DNA of 63,330 bases from an uncultured delta proteobacterium (lineage in GTDB: Bacteria > Desulfobacterota > Desulfobulbia > Desulfobulbales > Desulfocapsaceae). The position numbers were made by a program, and so were the translations under genes. The notes under the pieces are model-generated. The model ran no database searches. It saw nothing but the letters and a program-made list of their open reading frames with translations, and was not told where the DNA came from. The DNA lies in the NCBI GenBank assembly GCA_903901335.1, contig CAIUQR010000073.1, positions 1-63,330 of the forward strand, written 5' to 3'. Position 1 is the first letter of the stretch. The number at the start of each line of letters is the position of its first letter. This document shows positions 25,993-34,297 of this stretch, piece by piece.

Positions 25993-28119
25993 TTACCGCG
26001 ACAACATGCTCTTGAAAGGTGACTGTTCTGCCGTTCGTTTCTTTACCGCGACAAAGTGCTCCTGAAAGGCCACTGCACCGCCGGCAGGGTCATAGATATC
26101 GTTACCGCCCGGCATGAACCGGTTGTCGGCAAGTCCCTTGCCATAGGCCAGGCTTTCCATCGGCAGACGATGGCCGAACCCGTGCACTACAAAGACCGCA
26201 TCGGGATGAATCTGCTCGGTAACTTCGGCCTGGATACACTCGGAATAGCCGTTATTGGATACCTCGACCTCGTCTCCGTTGGCAATGCCCAATTCGGCGG
26301 CCCTCCCGGCGTTGATCAGCAGGGTGTTGACTTTCATCTGCTCATGGAGGTAGGGGTTGTTGACCGTATGGCCCTGGGTATGCACGGCAACGCGTCCGAA
26401 GGTGATACGGAACTGGTTGCCCTCCGGTCTTTGGGGGCCGACATAGGGGGCAAGCGATGGTATGCCCTGGCCCTCCAATTTCTCGTCAATAACCTCGACC
26501 TTGCCTGAAGGCGTTTTGAACAGCTTATCTTTTATCACATCCCGGTACTTGGGGTGTTCACCGAGGTAGACCAGACCGGTGGCGGCAAAATCCTCGATGG
26601 AGATACCGGTCCCCTCCAGTTGGAAATTCCAGATGTCCTCGATCTTGTCAAACACCAGCTCATTCAGTCCCATGCGCTTGGCCAGACCCGAGACGATCTC
26701 CCAGTCGGCAAGGGTGTTGTAGCGCGGTGCCAGCGCCCGCTTGCGTACAAACATGTAGGGAACGAGATCGCCCTTTGTGGCGATAAGACTTTCTCTTTCA
26801 AGGAAGGGGGAAAGCGGCAGCACTACGTCTGAATACCAGGCCGTATCGGACCAGGAAAAGGTTACGGAAACAAGGAGATCAAGGTTCTCGAACACCTTGA
26901 TCTGCCGCTCCGGATCGGCAAAGCCCATAAGGGGATCATGGCGGTAGGCGATATAGGCCTTCAACGGGTAGGGATCCTGCGTCTCGATAGCTTTGTAGGC
27001 AAGGTGGGCGATGCCGGGACCCGCTTCAAAATGAGGGAATTTCCAGCCCACCCCGTCTGCACGCTTGTCGGCTGGTTTGGAGTAGAGATCCATGAATGCC
27101 TTGACATCCTTGTGTCCGTAGTCACCCGGCTTGTTGACTATAGGCAGGCCACCCTTTGCACCGATGGAACCCAGCAGGGCATTGATCAGGTAAGCCGTTC
27201 TCGACACGTAGAAAGAATTCCTGTAGCGGGCGGTCATCCATCCGGGATGCCAGATGACGGCGGGTGCCGCTTTGACCAGATCGCGCACAAAATTTTTCAG
27301 GTGAGCAGCCGCAACACCTGTTTCGCCTTCGGCCCATTCAGGAGTGTAAGGCTTGATGAAATTCTCGAGATGATCAAAATCCTTGAAATGCCGCCGGACA
27401 TACACCTTGTCATAAAGATTGCCGGTGATGATCTCATGGAGTACTGCAAGGTTGAAGGCATAGTCGGAACCCGGTCGCACCATGAAAAAATTGTCGGCCT
27501 TGGTGGCGGAAACGGTAGTGCGGATGTCAATGACCGTCAGTTTGCAGCCGTCATCAAGGGCATCCATCAACTCTTTGACCTCCCGGACGTTGATAGCCTC
27601 AAAGATATTGCGGGTCTGGAGCACCACATGTTTGGCGTTTTTCAGATCGTAGACCACACCTTTTCTGCCGAAACCATAGGAGGAAAGGGCGGCGTGCTGC
27701 ACATTGCGGGCGCAGGAAGTATCATGATTGCAGTAGTTCGGCGAACCCAGTCCTTTCAGGAATGCACGATGCATGTCACGGAACGGCCCGCCCCGGTCGG
27801 TGAGCAGGATGCTTCTGGCGCCATACGTGTCGATGACCTTTTTCAGCTTATCGGCAACATAGTCAAAGGCCTCGTTCCAGCCGACCTTACGCCACTTGCC
27901 TTCGCCCCGCTCTCCGGTCCGGATCATCGGGTGCTGCGGTCTCTCCCGGTCATAGATCAGCCCCGGTGCGGCGGCGCCACGGGCGCATAGACCGCCGTCG
28001 ACATTGGGAGCGTGGGGATTGCCCTGTAGAAAGGCAATGTTGCCGTTTTCCACTTCCGCGACAATCGGGCACCGTACAGTACACATGCCACATACACTGT
28101 ATACCTTCTCACGTGTCAT
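25993..28119 (-). CDS. leaderless molybdopterin oxidoreductase (PsrA/PhsA-like)
   Basis: About 708 aa catalytic subunit of the DMSO-reductase superfamily. An N-terminal [4Fe-4S] motif C10-x2-C13-x3-C17-x27-C45 is followed by a likely molybdenum-ligating C136 in HDTSCARN, as in thiosulfate/polysulfide reductases rather than formate dehydrogenases with selenocysteine. The C-terminal molybdopterin-dinucleotide domain (GRVAVHTQGHTVNNP, GDEVEVSN) is complete. ATG 28119 has AGGAG upstream; ATG 28134 would add five residues. There is no Tat signal, so it should act in the cytoplasm, unlike PhsA/PsrA. The genes around it encode TSUP anion transporters, a ferredoxin and a flavoprotein, suggesting NAD(P)-linked chemistry on an imported or exported sulfur oxyanion (inference). 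Confidence 0.9.
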   Translation of the reverse strand: MTREKVYSVCGMCTVRCPIVAEVENGNIAFLQGNPHAPNVDGGLCARGAAAPGLIYDRERPQHPMIRTGERGEGKWRKVGWNEAFDYVADKLKKVIDTYGARSILLTDRGGPFRDMHRAFLKGLGSPNYCNHDTSCARNVQHAALSSYGFGRKGVVYDLKNAKHVVLQTRNIFEAINVREVKELMDALDDGCKLTVIDIRTTVSATKADNFFMVRPGSDYAFNLAVLHEIITGNLYDKVYVRRHFKDFDHLENFIKPYTPEWAEGETGVAAAHLKNFVRDLVKAAPAVIWHPGWMTARYRNSFYVSRTAYLINALLGSIGAKGGLPIVNKPGDYGHKDVKAFMDLYSKPADKRADGVGWKFPHFEAGPGIAHLAYKAIETQDPYPLKAYIAYRHDPLMGFADPERQIKVFENLDLLVSVTFSWSDTAWYSDVVLPLSPFLERESLIATKGDLVPYMFVRKRALAPRYNTLADWEIVSGLAKRMGLNELVFDKIEDIWNFQLEGTGISIEDFAATGLVYLGEHPKYRDVIKDKLFKTPSGKVEVIDEKLEGQGIPSLAPYVGPQRPEGNQFRITFGRVAVHTQGHTVNNPYLHEQMKVNTLLINAGRAAELGIANGDEVEVSNNGYSECIQAEVTEQIHPDAVFVVHGFGHRLPMESLAYGKGLADNRFMPGGNDIYDPAGGAVAFQEHFVAVKKRTAEQSPFKSMLSR

Positions 28120-28148
28120 AGGTTCTCCTAACATGTTTATTTTTCTGA

Positions 28149-28538
28149 TTAATACACACCCAGCAGATTCAGCGCCAGCAGCACAAGGCCGACACAGGCG
28201 ACACGTTTAACCACCAGTGGGCTCACCCGTTTGGCAATCTGCGGACCGATATAGCCGCCCAGAAGCGCAGCCGGAAACATGGCAAGAAAAAAGATCAGGT
28301 CGAAGTTACCGAACTGGTAATGCCGTATGGTACTGATCGTGGTGCTGAAAAAGATGGCCAGCAGTGAACTGCCAACTACCAGGTACATGGGTAGCCGCAG
28401 GGCCACGCTCATCAGCGGCACCATGAACGGTCCACCACCAAACCCGAACATCGACGACAAGACAGCTATTATAAAGCCACCGATGCAGCCGGCAACCATA
28501 TTTACTTGAAATTCCTGACCCCAAAATTCTACTTTCAT
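28149..28538 (-). CDS. half-size TSUP (TauE/SafE) membrane protein
   Basis: 129 aa with about four transmembrane helices (around residues 14-35, 45-66, 80-100 and 107-127). It carries one copy of the TSUP repeat motif, GFGGGPFMVPLM. Full TSUP transporters have about 250 aa and two such repeats, so this is one half. A GAGGAGG site precedes ATG 28538. The other half appears to be the C-terminal part of the protein encoded 26 bp upstream. The family exports or imports sulfite, sulfoacetate, thiosulfate and similar anions. Function as a heterodimer is inferred. Confidence 0.88.
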   Translation of the reverse strand: MKVEFWGQEFQVNMVAGCIGGFIIAVLSSMFGFGGGPFMVPLMSVALRLPMYLVVGSSLLAIFFSTTISTIRHYQFGNFDLIFFLAMFPAALLGGYIGPQIAKRVSPLVVKRVACVGLVLLALNLLGVY

Positions 28539-28564
28539 AATGGATTCCTCCTCGTTATGTTCAA

Positions 28565-29782
28565 TTATTTTCCTTGGGCTGATTCTTCAGCTCGTTTCTT
28601 GAATTCCTTCAAGATAGCCTGTTCCTTCTTGTTCTTGGCCAAGTACCCCGGAGATGTCTGCCAGAGCATCAGGGCTGCCAGAACCAGGAGAATCCAGCCG
28701 AAGGCAAACTTGAACTGATCAAGGGTGATCAACTCAGTCAGTTTCGGACCAATAAAAGCACCCAGCAGCATAGAACAGCCGATTCCAATGCCAAGTTTCC
28801 AACTGATGAAATTGATCTTCGAATAGTTGAAAATACCGCTGCCCTGAGAAAAAAGCACCGTGGGGGTGACCGTACCAGCAACTATAGTATGGGGCAGCAC
28901 AGGAAAGAGGGTCAGGAGCAAAGGATTCATGATGAAGCCGCCGCCAGCCCCCATGAGCACACCAAAGATAGAAACCACCAGAGAGAGACAAAAGGGATAG
29001 ATCAAATTCATACTGGTGCCGGCATTCTGCAAATAAACGGTGGGAAAACTGATTTTATTTTCAAAAACAGCGGGCTCGCTCTTGACCTTCTTATCGATCA
29101 CGGCCACGATATTATACTTACCCGGCGCAAGGCCTTTGTCAACCTTGATATTCGCAGTATACGAGCCATCCGGCTGGATATCCACCGAGGCGGCAAGCAC
29201 CTTGCCGACGCTCCGGAAACGGGCCTTGACCAGCTGCATCGACCGTTTCCTGCTCTCCTTTTCATCCATGGCCGGGAGCAGAGTGCCCCGGCTGCCGACC
29301 ACACTCGCCATCAAGGTGGCCTGGTAATGGTCAATTTTGGCCTTGGCCGGAATCGAATAGGCGACATCTGCCCCCAGGTCCTTCAGCAAGGTCGAATACG
29401 CCCATTTTCCACCATCCTTCTTGGCTGCATCGAGCTTCTGTTGCATATCTTTGGGGACAATGATCTTGTAATAGGCCGGCATGTCCCTGGTTATATAAAA
29501 AATGTATGGAATTTTGCCTGTTTCCTTGTCCTTGTCGCTGTCAAAGCGGTTCGAGCGAACAGTATGGTCGGTCGACCAGATTTCAAGATAGACCGGTTTT
29601 CCCGCCGGGGCCTTGCCGGTCACCTTGATGGTGCCGCCATTGTCCAGCGTGGTCCGGTCGATACTGACGGTCGGAGCCGCTGTTTCAGTCCCGGTCTCCG
29701 CCGCCTGCGCCCACTGCACTCCAAAAAACATTACCGCTGCCAGGCCGAGCCAGGGTAAAAATCTGAACCTGTTATTCATCAT
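28565..29782 (-). CDS. TSUP half-transporter with extracytoplasmic N-terminal domain
   Basis: About 405 aa. A signal peptide (cleavage near AQA, about residue 28) leads to a roughly 230-residue extracytoplasmic region with beta-rich Ig-like start (VSIDRTTLDNGGTIKVTG) and a second strand-rich segment (GSYTANIKVDKGLAPGKYNIVAVID). Then follow four membrane helices (about 265-385) with a TSUP motif GAGGGFIMNPLLL, and a charged cytoplasmic tail. The start is ATG 29782 or 29779 after AAGGAG; 29806 is rejected. With the 129-aa gene downstream it would rebuild a full TSUP channel. The outer domain may bind the anion or a partner protein (inference). Confidence 0.85.
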   Translation of the reverse strand: MMNNRFRFLPWLGLAAVMFFGVQWAQAAETGTETAAPTVSIDRTTLDNGGTIKVTGKAPAGKPVYLEIWSTDHTVRSNRFDSDKDKETGKIPYIFYITRDMPAYYKIIVPKDMQQKLDAAKKDGGKWAYSTLLKDLGADVAYSIPAKAKIDHYQATLMASVVGSRGTLLPAMDEKESRKRSMQLVKARFRSVGKVLAASVDIQPDGSYTANIKVDKGLAPGKYNIVAVIDKKVKSEPAVFENKISFPTVYLQNAGTSMNLIYPFCLSLVVSIFGVLMGAGGGFIMNPLLLTLFPVLPHTIVAGTVTPTVLFSQGSGIFNYSKINFISWKLGIGIGCSMLLGAFIGPKLTELITLDQFKFAFGWILLVLAALMLWQTSPGYLAKNKKEQAILKEFKKRAEESAQGK

Positions 29783-29847
29783 TCCATCTCCTTGTTGTAA
29801 GTACATCCTTCCTTCAATACTTGAACATCCATGGTATTTTCTCCCTG

Positions 29848-30234
29848 TTATAGAGCAATAGCACCCTTCCGGTTATTCCCCTTGAGAACCTTCTCAACTT
29901 TATCCTCAAGCTCCCGCCGGTCTATGGGTTTGACACAATACTCGTCAGCACCGAGGCTGATCGCCTCCCTGGCCGTCTCAACCGTTGGAAAACCCGTCAG
30001 CATGATGGCATGCATCTCGGGTTGGATCTGTTTCAGCCGGGCAAGAACCTCGACCCCGCTCATTTTCTGCAGTTTGATATCAAGAATGGCCAGATCCACG
30101 GCAATTTTCCCGGCAAACCCTATTGCCGCATCCTCATCGGTGAAGGTGTAGACTAAATGGCCTTTTTTAGTCAGGATCTTCTCAATTAAGACGGCTGCGT
30201 CGAGAACGTCGTCAAGAACAAGTATTTCCGCCAT
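29848..30234 (-). CDS. single-domain response regulator
   Basis: 128 aa, receiver domain only. Acidic pocket DD (residues 8-9), phosphoacceptor aspartate in LAILDIKLQKMSG (about D52), the threonine in MLTGFP and the lysine in CVKPID are all in place. No output domain is present, so it acts by protein contact or as a phosphorelay step. CGGAGG precedes ATG 30234. It lies between the histidine kinase gene (58 bp upstream) and the split TSUP genes, all on one strand, so it probably belongs with that kinase. Confidence 0.93.
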   Translation of the reverse strand: MAEILVLDDVLDAAVLIEKILTKKGHLVYTFTDEDAAIGFAGKIAVDLAILDIKLQKMSGVEVLARLKQIQPEMHAIMLTGFPTVETAREAISLGADEYCVKPIDRRELEDKVEKVLKGNNRKGAIAL

Positions 30235-30291
30235 TTTTTCCTCCGTTATTTTTTAGTACCATAGAAAGGTATTTTCTGTACGCCCTGCCGG

Positions 30292-31845
30292 TTACTGTCC
30301 GCCTTCATTGCCGAGCGGGAAGGCTATCCGAAAAAGAGTCCCAGGAGGCATCCCCTGCCTGGAGTCCTGCACCGGACTTTCGACCTCGATGGTGCCGCCA
30401 TGTTCATGGACGATGCCATAAGAGACGGACAGCCCGAGTCCGGTACCCTGGCCTACCGGCTTGGTTGTGAAGAAGGGGTCGAAGATCCTTGCCTGATTCT
30501 TTTCCGGTACGCCATGCCCGGTATCTTTGACTTCAATCGCCACAGGTCTACTTCCACTCTGGAGACGAGTCCGCAGAAAGAGTTCACCCCCACCCATGTC
30601 CTGCATGGCATACTGGGCGTTGTTAATCAGATTGACGAAGACCTGTCTGAGCTTTTCCGGATCCCCGGTTATCACGGGCAGGCTCTTCTCAAGAGCCAGA
30701 CGAAGAGAAATATGACTGAGCGACAGCGTATGTTCGGTCACGGCAACCACATCGGCCACCACCTCATTGATGTTCACCTCTTCTCTGGTGCTGCCCGACT
30801 GCCGGGAGAATTTGAGCAGATCGGCGACGATTTTCCTGCTGGCCTTGGTCTGCCGTTCGATCACCTGCAAGCTCTGATACTGTTCGCTCCCTTCCACAAA
30901 CTCGTCCATCATCAACTGTGAATAGCCGAGGATGATACCCAGCGGGGTGTTGATCTCGTGGGCAACTCCTGCCGCCATCTGCCCGACCGAGGCCATCTTC
31001 TCACTGGTTGCCAGCTGCTCCATCATCATCTTCAGCTTCGTCAGATCCTTGGCGATGACTTCGGAGCCCAGCATCTCACCACTGTCCCCGAAGATCGCCG
31101 TAGCCGAGAGCAGCACCGAAATGACCGTACCGTCCTTTCTGGCAAAGACAAGATTCATGTCTTTAATATACCCGTCCCGCTCCAGCATCCCGGTATAGAT
31201 CTGCACCTCTTCGGGTTTGGAAAACAGATGGGAAAAATGGAGACCGGTTGTCTCTTCCCTGTTGTAACCGAGCATCTCGAAACCGGAATCATTCATATCC
31301 ACCAGCCGGTTGTCAGCATCGCTGAAAAAGACCATATCCTTGGAAGCAGAGAAGAGATGGCGAAATTTTTTTTCCGACCGGGACAACTCCTCGGTCCGTG
31401 CTTCGACCTTCTGTTCAAGGGTCTGATTCAGATCGCGCAATTGCCGTGCCGCCGCCCCCAGATTACGGTTGGCGGTCTTCAGTTTCCCCGCCTCATGCTC
31501 AAGAACCTCATAGGCCTGGACTCCCTTGTGGTAAAAAATCATCACCGCCGCAACCGAGATAATGAACAAGGTATTGAACCCGCCGGAATAGGGCGAGATC
31601 GTGTCCCAGATATCAACACGTCCGGCGATCAGTAGAAACTGTTTGACCAGATGGCCAACCGCCCGGGAGATGGCGAAGGCGGCAATGGCGAAAGTGACAT
31701 AATAGAGATAACCCCAGACGAAGTTATTGGGCTGTCGTTTTGAGAGCAAGCGGGCATAGCGCAGGGCGAGAAGAGCGAAGACCGACATCGCGGCGGAGCC
31801 AAGGATATCGAGGAGAATCGCTGGAAAAAGGGACACACCGGACAT
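30292..31845 (-). CDS. membrane PAS sensor histidine kinase
   Basis: 517 aa. Residues 1-115 hold about four transmembrane helices with no large periplasmic loop, followed by a coiled coil (about 120-165) and a PAS domain (about 165-285; FSASKDMVFFSDADNRLVDMND). HisKA carries the H-box GVAHEINTPLG, and the ATPase domain has N (NLINNAQYAM), G1 (KDTGHGVPE), F (FDPFFTTKP) and G2 (GTGLGLS) boxes. The start overlaps the preceding small membrane protein gene (TGATG). It presumably senses a membrane or redox signal for the molybdoenzyme locus, working through the adjacent receiver protein or the NtrC-type regulator (inference). Confidence 0.93.
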   Translation of the reverse strand: MSGVSLFPAILLDILGSAAMSVFALLALRYARLLSKRQPNNFVWGYLYYVTFAIAAFAISRAVGHLVKQFLLIAGRVDIWDTISPYSGGFNTLFIISVAAVMIFYHKGVQAYEVLEHEAGKLKTANRNLGAAARQLRDLNQTLEQKVEARTEELSRSEKKFRHLFSASKDMVFFSDADNRLVDMNDSGFEMLGYNREETTGLHFSHLFSKPEEVQIYTGMLERDGYIKDMNLVFARKDGTVISVLLSATAIFGDSGEMLGSEVIAKDLTKLKMMMEQLATSEKMASVGQMAAGVAHEINTPLGIILGYSQLMMDEFVEGSEQYQSLQVIERQTKASRKIVADLLKFSRQSGSTREEVNINEVVADVVAVTEHTLSLSHISLRLALEKSLPVITGDPEKLRQVFVNLINNAQYAMQDMGGGELFLRTRLQSGSRPVAIEVKDTGHGVPEKNQARIFDPFFTTKPVGQGTGLGLSVSYGIVHEHGGTIEVESPVQDSRQGMPPGTLFRIAFPLGNEGGQ

Positions 31846-32318
31846 CAGTCTTCCCCCCTTTTGTCCTTGTCGAGGGAGCGATAAAAGGAGCGCATGGCCA
31901 GATAGAGGAAGAACAGGGCCGGGACGCAGACCAGATGGTCAAGGGCGGTAATGTAATAGACCCACTTGCCAAAGGTCACCGGCAGGAGCAGAAGGGCCGA
32001 GAGATAGCCGTCCTCGGTGGAAATTGCGCCCTCGCCCAGCGTCATCTGGGCAAAATGGCCTATAAAGGCGATACCGTTCCAGGCCATCATCAACAGACAG
32101 AATCGCTGCAGGTAGCGCCAGCCCACCCCGATAAAGGAACTTCGGCGGATATCCCAAAAAAGATAGCCCAGCGCCCCCAGGTACTGGATATGGGCGAGCT
32201 GATGGACCACGACACCCTCGACTCCGCCATGGGTCTGCAGGGCCCAGGCCTCCCGGCAGAACAGCACAACGAGGAGAAGAGGCGTAAAAAAAAGGATTTT
32301 ATACACGTTCGATTTCAT
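31845..32318 (-). CDS. hypothetical multi-spanning membrane protein
   Basis: 157 aa. A signal-like first helix (residues 6-26) is followed by about three more helices. Several histidines fall in or near the helices (HGGVEGVVVHQLAHIQYLG, GIAFIGHFAQM, LDHLVC), which could suit heme or metal binding, but no family is recognised. It overlaps the histidine kinase start, so it is probably a sensory partner of that kinase. The Shine-Dalgarno site is weak, and an 11-bp hairpin lies 12 bp upstream of the ATG. Confidence 0.78.
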   Translation of the reverse strand: MKSNVYKILFFTPLLLVVLFCREAWALQTHGGVEGVVVHQLAHIQYLGALGYLFWDIRRSSFIGVGWRYLQRFCLLMMAWNGIAFIGHFAQMTLGEGAISTEDGYLSALLLLPVTFGKWVYYITALDHLVCVPALFFLYLAMRSFYRSLDKDKRGED

Positions 32319-32329
32319 AGTTATTATCC

Positions 32330-32358
32330 ATGGTGCAACAGATGTGTTGCATGACCAT
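32330..32358. promoter_or_regulatory. palindromic site TGCAACA-N4-TGTTGCA
   Basis: TGCAACA (32334-32340), GATG, TGTTGCA (32345-32351) is a perfect palindrome, extended by ATGG/CCAT with a 2-nt offset. It lies just upstream of the small membrane protein gene that starts the kinase operon. The same core recurs at 32557-32593. It could be an operator or a leader hairpin. Confidence 0.55.
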
Positions 32359-32698
32359 CTTTATCAATCGTCCCCACCTGGAAGGAAAGATATATTCAGG
32401 CCCCTGTCTGCCGAACCCTGTTTGTTGATACTGCAGAATCGATACCAGATTGACTGTGATGAGGAAAATCACCACTTTTTTATCTTATATGTTGAAATAA
32501 AAGAAATTATGTTTGCGATGGGCCCTCCAATGACACGCACGCAGGCCGCTTGCCCCGCAACAAAAATGCAGCAGCGCAACATTTTTGTTGCGCTTGATAG
32601 CAGATTACACTGCATCCATCAACGGGAAAAGGGGATATTACAGGAAATCCAAGAAAGCCAGTCCTCGGCAAGGCCCGACTGAAGAACATTTAGACAGT
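32359..32698. other. regulatory intergenic region between the NtrC-type gene and the kinase operon
   Basis: No gene is supported here; the plus-strand open frame at 32344-32682 lacks a ribosome site and reads like noise. The main content is the inverted-repeat cluster at 32557-32593. No clear sigma-54 -24/-12 element (GG-N10-GC with full context) was identified by eye on the minus strand. Confidence 0.6.
32557..32593. promoter_or_regulatory. overlapping inverted repeats with GCAACA/TGTTGC cores
   Basis: GCAACAAAAATG (32557-32568) is the exact reverse complement of 32580-32591. An alternative hairpin GCGCAACA-TTTT-TGTTGCGC occupies 32574-32593. The two structures share an arm, so they are mutually exclusive. 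Together with the site at 32334-32351 this gives five copies of the six-base core in 260 bp. It may be an upstream activator-binding array. Confidence 0.5.
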
Positions 32699-34147
32699 TT
32701 ATTCTTTTTTAGAGCGGAATTCTGCAACTGAAATCCGATACCGGCGCAGAAGGCGTTGCAGGGCCTGGCGTTCCATGCCGCAGCTCTTTGCTGCAACGGA
32801 GATATTTCCCTGTGACCGGCATATCGCCGAACGAAGGTAGGATTCAGTGAATTTCTTCAGAACAGCCTCTTTGGCCCCGGCATAATCAAGATCTTGTAAT
32901 TGTTCGAAATAATTTCCTGTTTTGTTGGGTTCTGCAGTCTGCGCCTGCGCTTCGAGCATCAGATCCTTTTTCTCTATCCATTTGCCGGTACAAAGAAGGA
33001 CAGCCCGATTGATCGTGTTCTGCAATTCGCGCACGTTTCCCCGCCATTGACGATGAAGCAGCAACTGCAGGGCCTTTTCGGAAAACTCAAGCTCCGGCCG
33101 GTCATACTCCCGGCGGTATTTTTTTAAGAAATGATGGATGAGCAGAGGAATATCAGTCCGGATCTCCTCGAGACTCGGCATGGTTACGGTCATCACATTC
33201 AAACGGTAGAAGAGATCCTCACGGAACTCACCCCGGGCAATTTTTGCCTCAATATCCTGATTGGTTGAGGCCACCACCCGGACATCCACTTTGGAGGTCT
33301 TGGTCTGACCAAGTGGCTGAATCTCCTTTTCCTGCAGGACCCGCAGCAGCTTGGTCTGGATCGAGACCGGGATGTCGGCTATTTCGTCCAGCAGAATGGT
33401 GGAGTGGTTTGCCTCGACAAACAGGCCTTCCTTATCCCTGTCGGCGCCGGTGAAGGCCCCCTTACAATAGCCGAAAAGCTCGCTCTCAAGGATATGCTCC
33501 GGCAAGGCGGGACAGTTGACCGTGACCATCGGTCGCCCGGCCCGGCTGGACATTGCATGCAGAGCCTTGGCAGCAAGCTCCTTACCGGTCCCGGATTCAC
33601 CGCGGATGAGCACGGTCATGCTGCTGGGGGCAAGTCGCTGCAGGAGGTCCCGCACCTGCAGCAATCGCGGGGAATTCCCAATAAACCCATAGGATTCGTT
33701 ACTCACGGAGAGCTGGTGCCGCAACTCCTCAAATTTCTGTTTTTCCCGCAGAAGTTCCGTCCGCTCCATGGCCCGGGCCACGGCATGGAGAATCTGATCA
33801 TTATCGAAGGGTTTCTCGAAGAAATCGTAGACACCGTTTTTCAGCATCCGGACAGCCATTTCCACGGTACCATATCCCGTCATGATGATCGTGGTCATGG
33901 CGGGGTCGATTGCCTGCAGCCGCCCGAAAAACTCCACCCCGTCCATACCCGGCATTTTGACATCGGTGAGGACCACATCGGGCAGCCAGGTATGAATTAT
34001 ATCGAGTCCCCTGCCGCCGGAATCGGCCTGCCGGACTTCGTAACCACCTTTTTTAACAAGGATCTTGGCCAGAAGGACCTGCATGTCCGGTTCATCGTCA
34101 ACGATGAGAACCCTTCTGGAAGTGTCTTTGGTTTGCTCGTTCATCAT
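32699..34147 (-). CDS. sigma-54-dependent response regulator (NtrC family)
   Basis: 482 aa, three domains: a receiver (about 10-125, phospho-Asp in VLTDVKMPG), an AAA+ domain (about 150-385) and a Fis-type HTH (about 430-475, ISVAAKSCGMERQALQRLL). Walker A is GESGTGKE, and the sigma-54 contact motif GAFTGA is exact in YCKGAFTGADRDKEG. Two starts, ATG 34147 and 34144, follow GGAAGG closely. It likely activates a sigma-54 promoter of the adjacent minus-strand locus, whose rpoN product is encoded in this window. Its kinase is probably the one at 30292-31845. Confidence 0.94.
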   Translation of the reverse strand: MMNEQTKDTSRRVLIVDDEPDMQVLLAKILVKKGGYEVRQADSGGRGLDIIHTWLPDVVLTDVKMPGMDGVEFFGRLQAIDPAMTTIIMTGYGTVEMAVRMLKNGVYDFFEKPFDNDQILHAVARAMERTELLREKQKFEELRHQLSVSNESYGFIGNSPRLLQVRDLLQRLAPSSMTVLIRGESGTGKELAAKALHAMSSRAGRPMVTVNCPALPEHILESELFGYCKGAFTGADRDKEGLFVEANHSTILLDEIADIPVSIQTKLLRVLQEKEIQPLGQTKTSKVDVRVVASTNQDIEAKIARGEFREDLFYRLNVMTVTMPSLEEIRTDIPLLIHHFLKKYRREYDRPELEFSEKALQLLLHRQWRGNVRELQNTINRAVLLCTGKWIEKKDLMLEAQAQTAEPNKTGNYFEQLQDLDYAGAKEAVLKKFTESYLRSAICRSQGNISVAAKSCGMERQALQRLLRRYRISVAEFRSKKE

Positions 34148-34297
34148 CCTTCCATTCTGATACTGTACTCTACCGGTAAAACGTGTCAGACATTAAAAAA
34201 AATTTGCTTTTGAAAATGAATGTATTAAAGAAGACTTATCCCCGTTTTTTGCGGTTATTACTAATGCCTGGATTACTCTTAGACGAAGCAGACAATA

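Noticed and set aside
32344..32682. Plus-strand 112-codon frame upstream of the kinase operon
   Set aside because: No ribosome binding site, composition unlike a protein, and it runs through the palindromic regulatory sites.
32319..32698. Sigma-54 promoter for the kinase operon
   Set aside because: No sequence with both GG and GC elements in the right context was convincing on the minus strand.
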